Assembly: GCA_036897095.1 (NCBI GenBank)
Contig: JAYMSP010002661.1
Location: 1 to 23,025, forward strand
Origin: Plantago elongata
Taxonomy: Eukaryota; Streptophyta; Magnoliopsida; Lamiales; Plantaginaceae
Direction: 5' to 3'
DNA: 23,025 nt
In this document: piece by piece, positions 1-11,199 of the stretch
Position numbering within the stretch: position 1 is the first letter of the stretch
Layout: every line of letters begins with the position of its first letter
Made by a program: the position numbers and the translations under genes
Notes under the pieces: model-generated
Database searches by the model: none
What the model was told of the DNA's origin: nothing
The model's input: the letters and a program-made list of their open reading frames with translations, nothing else

Positions 1-1019
1 TTACAGTTTATATGTATGTGCATCCTAAATAGTTAAACTATCAGTTCAAGAGGGTTAAATAGTTACCCAGATTCTCGCGTTTCATTTTAATCGGTTATAG
101 GAAATTCCTTTAGGTGATTTTGAACAATTTCAATTAATATAGAAACCCCTAGTACACAACAGTAATTTAGAGTAGGTTAGACAGGATCACCTAATGTGTT
201 GGTAACGGATGGTATATTGTTGAATTAGGAATAAGGTTGGTACGCTGCGTTAATCGTGGTTGAAGGTGTTTGTTACGAATTTGGTGTTCTTTTATAAATG
301 GCAACTAGTGAAATTAAGTTGTAGTATGTTAACATGCTAAGTAAAGATGTGTTACAAGCATTGGCAATAGTTAGTGTATATAAAAACCAAATAGCATTAT
401 GTTGATAATGGCAACGTAGTGAATAAAAGGTAGTAAGGATAATAAAATCATACAGTAGTAAACGGATGACGTGAAGATTTTTACATTGCGTAGGATAACC
501 ACTAGCTAAGCTAGTAAGGAAATTAAGGTGGAAATTACATAACGCATGCGGAGTTAGGAAGAGGAGATAAGTGATGAAAGAATTATATGGAGTTTGCGGA
601 GCTAGAAAGGTTGTACGCTAATGTAACCCCTGAATTAATGATGTTGACGAATAAAACCCGGATATAGGATATGATGCTTGAAAAATAAACTTTAAACCGT
701 GATGGTGCACGATAAAAGCACAAATACTACAGCATGTATAAAACATTAAATTTACAACTTACCCCCCGTATAAATGAGTTAGTCGAAGTAGTCTAGGATT
801 GGAAATGCATGTTATTTGAAACTTGTGAAAATGAATAGTATGCACTAATAATAGAATTTTAGGAAGTAACAGATCAAAGATAAATATTGTATAACGGAAG
901 TATTACATTACTTGAGTAACTGTCAAAGATTAGAACTTGTTTATTACTACATAATTGCATGTTTAAATGATTTAGTTATTCTGAGAATTGGGGATAACAG
1001 TTGGGGGATTATTTAATTA
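1..1019. other. AT-rich stretch, no gene recognised
   Basis: No reading frame, RNA gene or repeat that I recognise is visible on either strand. The composition is AT-rich with many stops in all frames. It may be a continuation of the decayed repeat DNA that begins at about 1020, but nothing in it proves this. Confidence 0.5.
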
Positions 1020-1290
1020 ACTTTAGCGTCGACGTTGAGGATTTTATCTGTTTATCAGGAGACGTTGAGCTAGCTGATCCGCAAGACTTTGAAGGTGATT
1101 GATGACTGGCTTTCGGCGTCAGGCCCTGGAAAAAGTTAAAATGCCATTTTCCTCGTCTTAAATTCCAGTATCTATTTCGGCTTCCCTATCTATCTGTCTA
1201 ATGTTACTTAAGCTATGCGCCGTCATACTGACTAACCCGACCCGAGTACTAATTGCGATTATTTGACTAGCGCGGAATCTGTCCGAACTG

Positions 1291-1903
1291 AATTCTGAGT
1301 GTATCGCGACCTTGACTTGATATCATGTTATTCATGTTATCCCGTGACAGTGAATCTGAGTGAACCTGTTGAAACCTGAAATTCTGATCGTATCGTGATT
1401 CTGACTTGTTATCCTGCTAATCCTGTTATCTAGTGAAATTGCAGTTTGATTGTGTCATGTCATTCCACATGACCTGCATTGCACAAAAATGATTTTGAGT
1501 CTGTTGGAATCGAAATTCTGCACGTGTCTTGATTCTAGCATATTAGGGCAGTCGCTAAGTGCCATACGGAGCGAAGTGCTACACCGCGTATTCACGGTGG
1601 GAGCCATCACTCGAGTCCGCAGGGGCCACCTCTAGAGGACTAGCCTATATTGTTTAATGATCATGGCAGTCGTTAAGTGCCATGCGGAGCGAAGTGCTAC
1701 ACCGCGTATTCACGGTGGGAGCCACCACTCGAGTCCATAGGGGCCACCTCTAGAGGACTAGACTATATTTTTTAATAATCCTATCCTGCATGTGTCTTGA
1801 TTCTGACTTGTTAGCATGTCATTCATGTTAGCACCTGAAATTGCATCTTGATCATGTTCTGTCATTCCACACGACATGGATTGCACGAAAAATGATTTTG
1901 AAA
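1291..1903. repeat. diverged direct repeats flanking the 118-base duplication
   Basis: A unit of about 65 bases (start like ATTCTGA.CGTATCG, then GACTTG and CCTGTTAT) occurs near 1291-1355 and again near 1381-1445. A longer piece at about 1380-1499, ending in GCACAAAAATGATTTTGAG, recurs with substitutions at about 1783-1903, ending in GCACGAAAAATGATTTTGA. The copies sit on either side of the tandem duplication at 1547-1782. Copy boundaries are approximate. Confidence 0.6.
1547..1782. repeat. tandem duplication, two 118-base units
   Basis: Unit 1 is 1547-1664 and unit 2 is 1665-1782. Both begin GGCAGTCG.TAAGTGCCAT and share long identical stretches such as GCTACACCGCGTATTCACGG and GGGGCCACCTCTAGAGGACT. 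The units differ at only a few positions, so the duplication is younger than the diverged repeats around it. The segment includes a near-palindrome, ACCGCGTATTCACGGT. No convincing coding potential is seen. Confidence 0.93.
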
Positions 1904-1947
1904 AGCAACCACGCATCACCTGTGTTTCTGAAAAATGGGGAAAACCC

Positions 1948-2137
1948 TCTTAGTCGACGGTTTCGACAAGAGTAACAGAGCGGTCTGCGACGCTATCCTT
2001 CTGGTCGACGTTTTCGACAGAAGTGAGCCAGCGGGTTGCGGCGCTATCTTATCCCACCTTGGTCGACGTTTTCGACAAGAGCGGTGTCTTGGTCGACGAT
2101 TTCGACAAGATTGTCTTGGTCGACGTTTTCGACAAGA
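1948..2137. repeat. five interspersed copies of a 24-base hairpin-like unit
   Basis: Copies lie at 1948-1971, 1999-2023, 2057-2080, 2087-2110 and 2114-2137, with consensus TCTTGGTCGACG followed by TTTTCGACAAGA. Each copy can fold on itself: TCTTG-TCGA pairs with TCGA-CAAGA, leaving one bulged G and a short CGTTT loop. Spacing shrinks from 51-58 bases to 27-30 bases along the array. A 68-codon frame (1935-2141) runs through it, but its protein is only the translation of the repeat, read in two different frames across the array, so I do not call it a gene. Confidence 0.9.
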
Positions 2138-2600
2138 CTAGTTATTGAAGCTGGGGTATGTACCTTGCATCATGTTATTAAAGCTGGGTGATGTCACCTG
2201 CATCGCTAAGTGTTCGGGCTCGTGTTTAAGTGTGGACTATTCAAACGATCCTTTTTATGGGTTGCGGTGGGTCGCTGCCCACCATTCATGCAATATCGGA
2301 GATCGCGTCTCCCCCTTGTTCGACCAATACATGATCAGTTTGGTCTAAGCCCAAGACAGTGACTGCGTTTCAGTACTGTAAATCTGGCACCTTTCATGTG
2401 CTAAAGTAGTGAAGTGATTGTTTGTTTTCGGTTTCCTCCGTGTTTTACAAGTGATTGATTAAATGTGACGTGGTGGTTTGTTGCACTGATTATGTTCATA
2501 TTCGCATTTCATGCATGCTTGATTATCCTCACTAAGTCGTATGACTGACCCTCTCATGTTTCAATAATCCCTTTTCTCAGGACAAGAGCACGAGGAGAGT

Positions 2601-5133
2601 CCGGGTAGATAAACTGACAAGAGTGTAGACACAGTATTCCGTTGCCACTGTTAGGACGTGTGTATTTATTATTGAATAATATGGGATATTTGGGTTCGTA
2701 AGAGATACTGCTTTTGATATATCAATGTATTTGGAAGTCGCCATATTCCTTGACGTCCGGACCATATCTGGCTACAGATCCGATCCGTTTTAACGAATAA
2801 ACGGACCGAATTTATAAATTCGGATGAAATGAGCCGCCCTAATTTAAACCTAAATAACTCATATTTTGACGAAGTCACTTTTAGCCTCTTCCATTATCAA
2901 CTAGTCAACCGCCACTAATCAAATCTCTCCATTGCCTAATCACTCATGGAATTTACTAATTCTTCTTCAATTATCGATAATGGAGATGGTAGTGTTCAAA
3001 GGTAATTTTATGTTTCTGAAGCAATATAATTCTTTCCAAATTGGTTTCGCAAATCCGTGACATCACCAACCATACACGACTCTTTGTTTTCTTATGGATC
3101 AAGAAAGTACAAAGAAGATCAGAAAGAATTTTCTCACCTAGAAAGTATCCCCTCCCTCCTTTCACCAAAAAATGTTGTTTTCACTAAATTAATTATATGT
3201 TGTGGTTGGATCTTGTAATAAAGATTATTCTTAACCTGGTCATTCAGTATAACTTTGACTCTGTGTGTTTGCTCATCAACCCCTGCATATTAAGAATCAC
3301 AAATAAAGGGTATTCCTTTCTTATTAAAGTCACATATATCCAGAATAATATTTTACAACAACTTTAACTCCAAATGATTGAGTCTATTGTCAAAAATAAA
3401 AATATCATATATATAACTCAAGAAGAATATGCGTAAATTGCATTTAAGTACACCATTAGGAGATAATAGCTGACTTTATGAAAATATATGAGTTATAAAG
3501 TCAATTTTTTTATATATGTATTCGTTTATATTAATAGTTTTCGGAGTTTTGTATAAGGAATTTAACAAAAACAATAAAATGCAGTCCATATACAAACAAA
3601 AAAAAAACATTGAAAGATATACTGACTGGAAATGCAACTACTTCCACAAAATTATCGTGGCTATGACATAATATAGTTTACGTTTAATAAAAATAGAAAT
3701 GAAATCATAAAATAAATTGATAGAAATAATTGTTGCAGTGGTATGTTGAAATTCACCCCGTTAACATGAGTTTACGGGGTTTAATTTCGATTGGAGAGTT
3801 TTGAGTTTTTGTACTGTAGTTTGCATGATTTTTCTTTGTTTTGTAGGTATATAATTTGAATGTACATCCTTATCTCAATGCATAATCCATACTTATCTCA
3901 ATGCATAAACCACATGTGCAATCAATGATTAATTAGCCATCCTTAGAATCATGTATATGAGGAATTCTCTACCATCCAACAACAACACCTGAACATTTTC
4001 GAATACGGCATCAAATTTTGCTCCGACTAGTAAACAATGAACTGAGGTATCAAAATTCATCTTAATACTATCCCATACAGGTTGTTTCTAGCACAAGGTA
4101 CTCTGGAGGTCACATGAAAAGATTCGTTGTGAATCCATGTGTTCGTGAATATAAACACCGATAACTTGAGTAACTCCCAAAGAATCGTAACCACTTATCT
4201 TATTTCGATTATGCGCAAGGCTCCAACCTCCAAATGAGCTAACGAAGAACTAAAATGCATATGCCGACACCACATGCATAAATTTACAAATCTATTTCAA
4301 AGTATATTGAGTATCAATGAACATGACATACTTAAGAAAGTTAATACATGTACAAGAGCAACGAACAAAACTGCAATTCCTAAAAATATTTTAAATTAAT
4401 ATATTTTCAGTAGTATCAGGACATGATAACCAACATCATATTTAAAAATATATTTTTTGCACAATTTAAAATGAACTGGAAGAATATCATTCATAAAAGT
4501 CGATGGATATAGATTGATAGATGATCAAAACATTTTTCACGCCTTTGAACACTTACAATTCAAGTATTTTCAAGGCTTTTACCACTAAAAATTCGACAAA
4601 ATACCTACAAGGGATTTTCATGCAATGTTATCGTGAAGGAGGTTACTACTAATTTGCATTTTGCATTATGTGGCGAACTCACTTGGTTGATGGAGTACAC
4701 GGTATAACAGCATTAAGAGAAGTGAATGAAATGTCAAAAGGCATCGCCTACTGACACGTTTTACAAATAGTGTATATGACTATATGTTCAGACTTCAGAG
4801 TAACCAAAGAGGGGAAATCCAAATCTATAGGCACAGGCCCAAAAAGGCTACAAAACATGGCTAAGTGTTTGAAAAACTAAAAACATTATAGCGATGTGCG
4901 TTTAAGGAAAGAAAAAGAAAACCAATTACACGAAATTCTCAACCTGTTTTCATGGCACAAGTCATGCACATATAATGCAAAACCTATCTTCCATTTCTCT
5001 TCACAAATCGATGCCATCTCCACCAATATGGGAAAAAATCACTGACTCGGGCTAGTTCAGTAAAAACTCAAAATGGATGCAACAATCTTGAATACAAAAC
5101 TCTCCTCATGTAAAGCAAAAACCATATTGATAT
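2601..5133. other. AT-rich intergenic DNA downstream of RPS15A
   Basis: No gene, RNA or mobile-element domain is recognised. The part just below 5134 (to perhaps 4950) should be the 3' UTR of RPS15A on the minus strand; no textbook AATAAA is obvious there. An inverted repeat at 3746-3790 is listed separately. Short minus-strand frames at 2577-3168 show no family resemblance and no coding signature. Confidence 0.5.
3746..3790. repeat. imperfect inverted repeat
   Basis: The left arm at 3746-3765 (TTGAAATTCACCCCGTTAAC) and the reverse complement of 3770-3790 match closely around a 4-base ATGA loop. The shared core is ACCCCGT.AAC. It could form a hairpin in DNA or RNA. It may be a remnant of a small foldback element, but no flanking target duplication was identified. 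Confidence 0.75.
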
Positions 5134-6330
<1,197 letters not shown>

Positions 6331-6343
6331 TCAACACAAGTGG

Positions 6344-6969
6344 CTGTAGATGGCAACAAACATTAGACACAGAATAGTATACCATTTTCTTAAATAAATG
6401 CAACAGAGACATTTTAACAAGCAAATCCCTTTCTATATTAACTCACTAGCAGAGGAGTAAAACGTTAAGCAGCTGAAACTACTGAACTGAAACAATGACT
6501 TAGGCTAATCAATTAGCAGTTTCGTTACCGTCATATGAACGTATTCATAATCTCATGCCTATAAAAACTAGATCAAAATAGAATCCACAATGATTTGACG
6601 TTTTTTACCGTCTTCATTATAAATAGTTAAATACAACCGTATTATACTGTAGGATTTCTTAAACTTGTCAACTAAATAACGAGCTAATGCTAATACTATT
6701 CGAGTAGATAAAGAAAGAACAAAATGCACTGATGAGAAACTCATAAATTTTATATCATTCAAGCCAGTAGAATAAAATCTGAGCTGAAATTGTATAAGCA
6801 TATTCATACAAAACAGAACAGAATACCAACATATATGCAAGCATGTAGCAAACATTTAGTAGATGACAAAGCGAACATTTAGGAAACGAATCTAAAAATT
6901 GAAAGAGCGGAATTACAATTAACACAAAGAGAAGCGAGAAACAGCAGATAGATTAGATGGAAAGAAGAC
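6344..6969 (-). other. 5'-UTR intron of RPS15A
   Basis: The leader on the minus strand ends CCTTCAG at 6970, followed by a GT donor at 6969-6968. An acceptor, CTACAG, ends at 6344, 16 bases upstream of the ATG. Leader introns are common in plant ribosomal protein genes and often raise expression. The first, non-coding exon runs from about 7030 to 6970 and is CT-rich (CTCTCCTTCTTCAACTTCTC). I looked for a box C/D snoRNA here and saw none. The splice sites are inferred from consensus, without cDNA. Confidence 0.7.
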
Positions 6970-7039
6970 CTGAAGGATTCGACTCTGTTATTCGCCTGTG
7001 TTGAGCAGCTAGTGAGAAGTTGAAGAAGGAGAGTGAAAA

Positions 7040-7087
7040 TTAGGGTTTTCAGTTTATAAAAAAATAAAAAGGGCCTTGGGCTGGGCT
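7040..7087 (-). promoter_or_regulatory. RPS15A promoter: telo-box, TATA box, site II motifs
   Basis: Read on the minus strand, a telo-box AAACCCTAA lies at 7048-7040, a TATAAA at 7058-7053, and AAGGCCC near 7077-7071. Two overlapping TGGGCT elements lie at 7077-7082 and 7082-7087 on the plus strand. Telo-boxes with TGGGCY (site II) elements are the known signature of plant ribosomal protein promoters, where TCP-type and Myb-like factors tie expression to cell growth. The arrangement supports transcription starting close to 7030-7045. Confidence 0.75.
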
Positions 7088-7089
7088 GG

Positions 7090-7778
7090 CTCGCCGCTTG
7101 AGGGCTATCAAACTAGAAAAGGAGTTCCAGACTCGACTCAACTATCCGTTGTTTCGGACATAAATAAAGAGAAACAATTAATAAAAGGGTGGTTGGGTTG
7201 GGTTTGTAATTAGTAATGTGATTAAAATATGAGAGATATTGAATCAAAATAAAATTACATCGAGTCAAACATGGATCACATCCAAGACTGATCCATAATC
7301 CATTCAACAGTTTTGTGATCTTGATCGGATCGGAAAGCATCCGGATTTTAGTTGTGTCTTCTTCAATATTTGGTGTATGGGTATATTTTCATTATTATAT
7401 TCTAATTACTATGTCCAACCAACTAATATTGGAAAACCATAAGGATCCGATCCATCCAGATCCACTGATTCACTGGGATCCACAATAAATTATATTTAAA
7501 AAAATGTTTTTCAAAATTTTGATAAAATAATTCCGAAAAAATCAATCGGAGAGTCTGGTGCTTAAAATAGGCCATTATGTGATTACTAGAAAACGTTTTA
7601 ACCCTAAAGTGTGTCAAATGTAATACATAAAGAAAATGTTTAGAAAAAGAACAGATCTTCAACATTTCAGCAACATTACAAAAGTATACTAAATGACAAC
7701 ACTAAATTATAATTTTACAAACTCTCTCGAAACGTAAACATAATGTTCAATTGATGTTGCACTACTAGTACATTACTA
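7090..7778. other. AT-rich upstream region without a gene
   Basis: No coding signal is recognised. Around 7260-7340 and 7440-7490 several GGATCC, GATCCGATCC and ATCCA strings recur in both orientations, which may mark a small decayed repeat. Minus-strand frames at 7113-7340 and 7423-7665 carry no recognisable domain. Confidence 0.4.
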
Positions 7779-8314
7779 ATTAATATTGTGCTATCATATT
7801 CCATTGACACACTAAAAGGCGTATACAAGACATATGGTGTGGAAGTAGTTATGTCAATAGTTCTATTGAAAAATAAGAGATTTTTTCAAGTTCACGAACA
7901 AGTATTTATTACCTCTTGAATTGCAATTGATATCCTATTATTAAGTTCAACTACTATAGTTGTTCAGAACCCACGGACCATTCCAATTGGGGATCAGAAT
8001 CTATTCGAATATGTTCTTGAGTTCATTCGAAATGTGAGTGAAACTCAAATTTGAAAAGAATACGGACCTTGGATTCCTTTGATTGAAACCTTGTTTCTAT
8101 TTATTTTTTTTCGAATTGGTCAGGAGCTCTTTTACCTTGAAAAATCATAGAATTACCTCATAAAGAGTTGGTTACACTTAGCTACAAATTATATAAATAC
8201 TACATTTGTTAATTTAGTTTTACTCAAGTCAGCGGCACATTTCTATACAGGTATTTTCAAAAGGCGATTCCGTTATTTCGTGAAATATTCAACCAACCCT
8301 AATCCTTTTATATA
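7779..8314 (+). pseudogene. atpI: nuclear plastid-DNA insertion: decayed atpI (ATP synthase CF0 subunit a)
   Basis: The stretch follows the plastid atpI gene from near its start codon for about two thirds of its length. Translated pieces match subunit a (CF0-IV), the proton-channel subunit of thylakoid ATP synthase. They include INTLKG-like text at about 7803, TYGVEV-like at 7835, [20 protein letters not shown] at about 7965-8025, EYGPWIP at about 8060, SNWSGALLP at about 8110, IIELPHKEL at about 8145, and an IFNQP end at about 8285-8297. Stops replace Gly in QIGEEYG and Trp in LPWKII. The T run at about 8104-8111 appears one base short, shifting the frame. The C-terminal part with the essential Arg helix is absent. 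It is a NUPT, not a working gene, and well diverged, so not recent. Confidence 0.88.
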
Positions 8315-8838
8315 TCTCTACTAATTCTATAAAGAAAGGCAATTTTATGTTTCATGAGGTAGTTGCAATACCAACAAATTGATCTTTCATGTTTACTCTT
8401 TAAATATTTAGTGATCTGCTATTAGTAACAGGTTGATATTGTGCGGATAAACATGGACGGTTCCTAACCACTTTTATTCTTCTAAGGGATATCAGATGAA
8501 GACAATGAGCATCCCGGACAGGGTAACTAGCAATTACCTTTTATGTCTTATTTGTTAAATTCTTTCTCTATCTCTTACAAAATAGAAACCATAAAACTCT
8601 TACACACATTGAAGCATATACTAGATGTAAATACCAATTTCATTTCTATCTCATTTATTAAAAATATACAATTTAAGTAAGAGAAAAATTAACGTGTCAA
8701 TTATTATGGTAGTAGTTATATATTTCGTCCCAAGTTAAGTATATGCCACTCCATGCTTATAGATTATATTGCAATCATTTTAATGATAATTTTTTTCAAA
8801 TTATGGTACGTTGAACAGTACCAACTAGGCCTTCCAAT
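8315..8838. other. AT-rich spacer, nothing recognised
   Basis: The atpI resemblance stops at about 8314 and the following bases do not match neighbouring plastid genes that I can recall. No reading frame, RNA or repeat stands out. The 3' LTR expected for the minus-strand element on the right should lie around here but was not found. Confidence 0.4.
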
Positions 8839-9143
8839 TCAATATTGCCCCTGGACCCCATAGCCATCTTGAATTAACAGTATGTGATGCTTACAATTCG
8901 CCATCCAGGAAACCGAGAAATTGGCAGTTTTTTTGTTTACGATAATGAGCAAAAATGTTGAGCTTCCCATTTTGTATTTAGAGTACTGCATGACTGACTC
9001 ATGTTCCAGAGGCTCTTTTAACCTTGGCTGCCCCTTGATGTTGATTGAGGGTGATAGGGTTTCTAGGCCGGATGAGCAATCCAACTACAATTTGCAGCGT
9101 GCCACATTTAGCCGAGATCAATGATGCACTTGCATATCCATCA

Positions 9144-9699
9144 TTAGAGGGCCAATATCCACCAATGTACCTCGTTGGCGATGTTCAACATCACGTAATA
9201 ATCACGTGTATTATTACCCTTTACCTCTAAAGTTATTCCAGTTTCCCAATCAGTCATCATTCCATACCATATCAACGTTCCCTCCAACCCAACATCAATA
9301 TTGATGGTACTTATATCTTGGATAAGTCGGTCATAAGCTCTCTCTGGTTTTGTGAAGTGAAATAGCATGACAATATACTTGAGATTAAACTTCAAGCATG
9401 GTGAATAAAATTTGAGAACAACCACCAGACTACTCCTGTAGTTTGCCTCCTTATGAGAATCCTCATGCATAATATTTAGGAATAACATTACGAGCATTGC
9501 TCATACAAATTGCAAACTTTACTAAAGAAGACCAAGGACCAATATCAATAGAAATAGAGCATTCACTAATTGAGTAATCAAGAAGATCTACAGCCTCACC
9601 AATCCAATACCAATCATTACCTCCATGTTTTTCTATATGTTCCCTCAGAATCTTTGTCAACTGTATTAACATTTTGTCCCTCCACTTGTGCACGATCAT
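9144..9699 (-). pseudogene. decayed coding sequence of unknown family (segment 3)
   Basis: Two minus-strand frames, 9699-9463 and 9497-9144, overlap by 35 bases in different frames. The downstream one resumes where the first stops, as expected for a frameshifted gene. The first reads like a soluble protein (HIEKHGGNDWYWIGEAVDLL). The second has a WYGMMTDWETGITLEVKG segment. Further in-frame fragments with stops continue to about 8840 (a GGYWPSNDGYASASL string near 9175-9120 in another frame). I do not recognise the family. The region follows segment 2 on the same strand and probably formed one gene or internal region with it. Confidence 0.4.
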
Positions 9700-9848
9700 A
9701 GCCAGAAATTAAATACACACCAAAATTTTCAGTAACTGATATAGACATAGTTCCATCACCTCATCCACTTGGTTAAAGTCGTGTTTGACATGAAAGTCTA
9801 TGGGTGTAAAATACCTAAGGATTCTCCAACCATGACTAACATGCAAGT

Positions 9849-10407
9849 TTATTTCAAGCATGCTACTATTCTCCGTGGTTTGCTTGCTTCCTCAAATATG
9901 TTCACCAATATAAAGCCGTCAATTTTCTTCTCCCATTCATGATAAATCATGCTATTCAATTGCTTATCTATTTTGGGATCTTCCTTACCTTGAATACTGC
10001 TTTTCATGTGAATCTTGCCACTAGCATCACACATCTCCACACCACAAGTATTCAATCTTCCTATCTTCCCTCTATCGAACACGAGAATGTCATCGCAAAT
10101 ACATCTAGCTGACACGTATTTTTTTAACACCAGCCAAGGCAAATGATGAAGACATATAAATATCCTCACACTTGCTCCCATCTATATGTATAAATATCTC
10201 ATTCCTTTTCTCACGAGATTGTTTTGCATAGCTTCCATTGTTAACATTAAGAATATCAAAACATCCCTCAGAATCAACAATAGCATCAACAAATCTCTCA
10301 TTGTCATTTCCCTTGTTTACGCTGACCTCAATCGTATATTTCATATCACTATAAACACCTGACGGTATTACCTCAACCTTCAATGGCTTGGAATTAGTTA
10401 AATCCAT
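9849..10407 (-). pseudogene. decayed coding sequence of unknown family (segment 2)
   Basis: A minus-strand frame starts at 10407 with MDLTNSKPLKVEVIPSG and runs to the 7-base T run at 10120-10126. After a one-base shift there, a second frame (to 9849) continues with KKYVSARCICDDILVF and FDRGKIGRLNTCGVEMCDA. The two halves join to give about 185 residues of mixed beta-like composition with several Cys, no membrane segment and no signal peptide. The continuity across the homopolymer suggests one ancestral protein broken by an indel. I do not recognise the family; gag, protease and polymerase motifs are absent. Confidence 0.45.
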
Positions 10408-10528
10408 ATTCCCTCTTTCTCAGTAGCTAAGTCACACACAAACTCAGACCTCAACTTTGTACTAGGGATCTAACGAGCCCTTAACACTTATCTTTTACTT
10501 GGCTACACATACCTCAAACATTCCAACA

Positions 10529-11044
10529 CTATGTATATTGTTTTCTATGAACAAAAGTAGCACATGAATTACCATCAATTTTCAACACCACCTTATCAAA
10601 ATAATTCAAGCACTTATAGTAGATCTCCAACAGTTCTAAGCCCGTACTATAACAAACTCCATACTTAGTGAGTATATTCGGCAATATATGAAGTACCTTT
10701 CATAGGAATGGATTAAACTTCTTGATAGAGGATGTGGAGTATGAATCATTCGGAAACACATCAGAACGTTGAATCGAACCAATAATCAGATTGAGATGAC
10801 CAATAAGTAGATGTTGTAGGTCGCCAATAGAATATCCGAATCCAACCCTAAAATAATCTTCCCAGATATCAAACCAAGCTCCCAAGTAATCCACAATATC
10901 AATGCAAAAGCTTGTGGGTTGTCCTGGAGTAAAATCTTCGTCCAGTAAATGACACATTCTCTCAGACATTTCGCCAAACATCTTGTGGACGTTCTAATTC
11001 ACCTGTTTTATCGTACCACTATCCACCGATATGACTCGAGCATC
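10529..11044 (-). pseudogene. decayed coding sequence of unknown family (segment 1)
   Basis: One minus-strand frame stays readable for 171 codons, from 11044 to a TAG at 10531-10529. It is interrupted only by TAG at 10996-10994 and TGA at 10702-10700. It includes ISVDSGTIKQVN, MFGEMSERMCHLLDEDF, FCIDIVDYLGAWFDIWEDYF and CYSTGLELLEIYYKCLNYFD. The composition (rich in Asp, Ile, Leu and Trp) and frame continuity across two stops argue for a real ancestral protein. It begins about 140 bases after the tRNA-Met primer site, where gag would be expected, but I cannot match it to any gag family. An ATG-started frame at about 11147 (MAQPIKI) is stopped early. Confidence 0.45.
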
Positions 11045-11185
11045 GCTAATTTCTCTTTGACTTCTGACATATTTCAATCAATTTCATCACACACAACATA
11101 GAATTCATAAACCCCAGTTGCCTTGATCCTTTATATCTTGATAGGTTGCGCCATTGTTGGGTCACGATTACAGTTTGACAACCTA

Positions 11186-11197
11186 GCTCTGATACCA
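11186..11197 (-). other. primer-binding site for initiator-Met tRNA
   Basis: The minus strand reads TGGTATCAGAGC, the standard plant retrotransposon site complementary to the 3' end of initiator methionine tRNA. It lies 2 bases after a CA that ends the proposed LTR at 11200, which is the normal arrangement for starting minus-strand cDNA synthesis. Confidence 0.8.
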
Positions 11198-11199
11198 AT

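Larger units (their letters stand above)
1020..2600 (+). mobile_element. possible decayed LTR of a retrotransposon
   Basis: The stretch is more GC-rich than its flanks, has no gene, and is full of internal direct and tandem repeats. Its right part (about 2520-2585: a CTCACTAAGTCGTATGACTG string, then a T-rich run and TTTTCTCAGG) resembles the 3' part of long LTRs of Tekay/Del-type chromoviruses as I remember them. No primer-binding site, TG...CA ends or gag-pol reading frame was found, so this is an inference from style. An unrelated decayed repeat is the main alternative. Confidence 0.25.

Noticed and set aside
1948..2137. CRISPR-like array of repeats
   Set aside because: The repeats are imperfect, spacing is irregular (27-58 bases), some spacers are only 3-6 bases, and the DNA is plant nuclear with no cas genes.
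1935..2141. 68-codon reading frame over the hairpin array
   Set aside because: The translation merely reflects the repeat (LVDVFD in one frame, then GRRFRQ in another), with no family resemblance.
2577..3168. minus-strand small frames (62-69 codons)
   Set aside because: Overlapping short frames in AT-rich spacer with no family resemblance.
7779..8314. a working nuclear ATP synthase gene
   Set aside because: Internal stops, a frameshift and a missing C-terminus; it lacks a transit peptide and gene structure.
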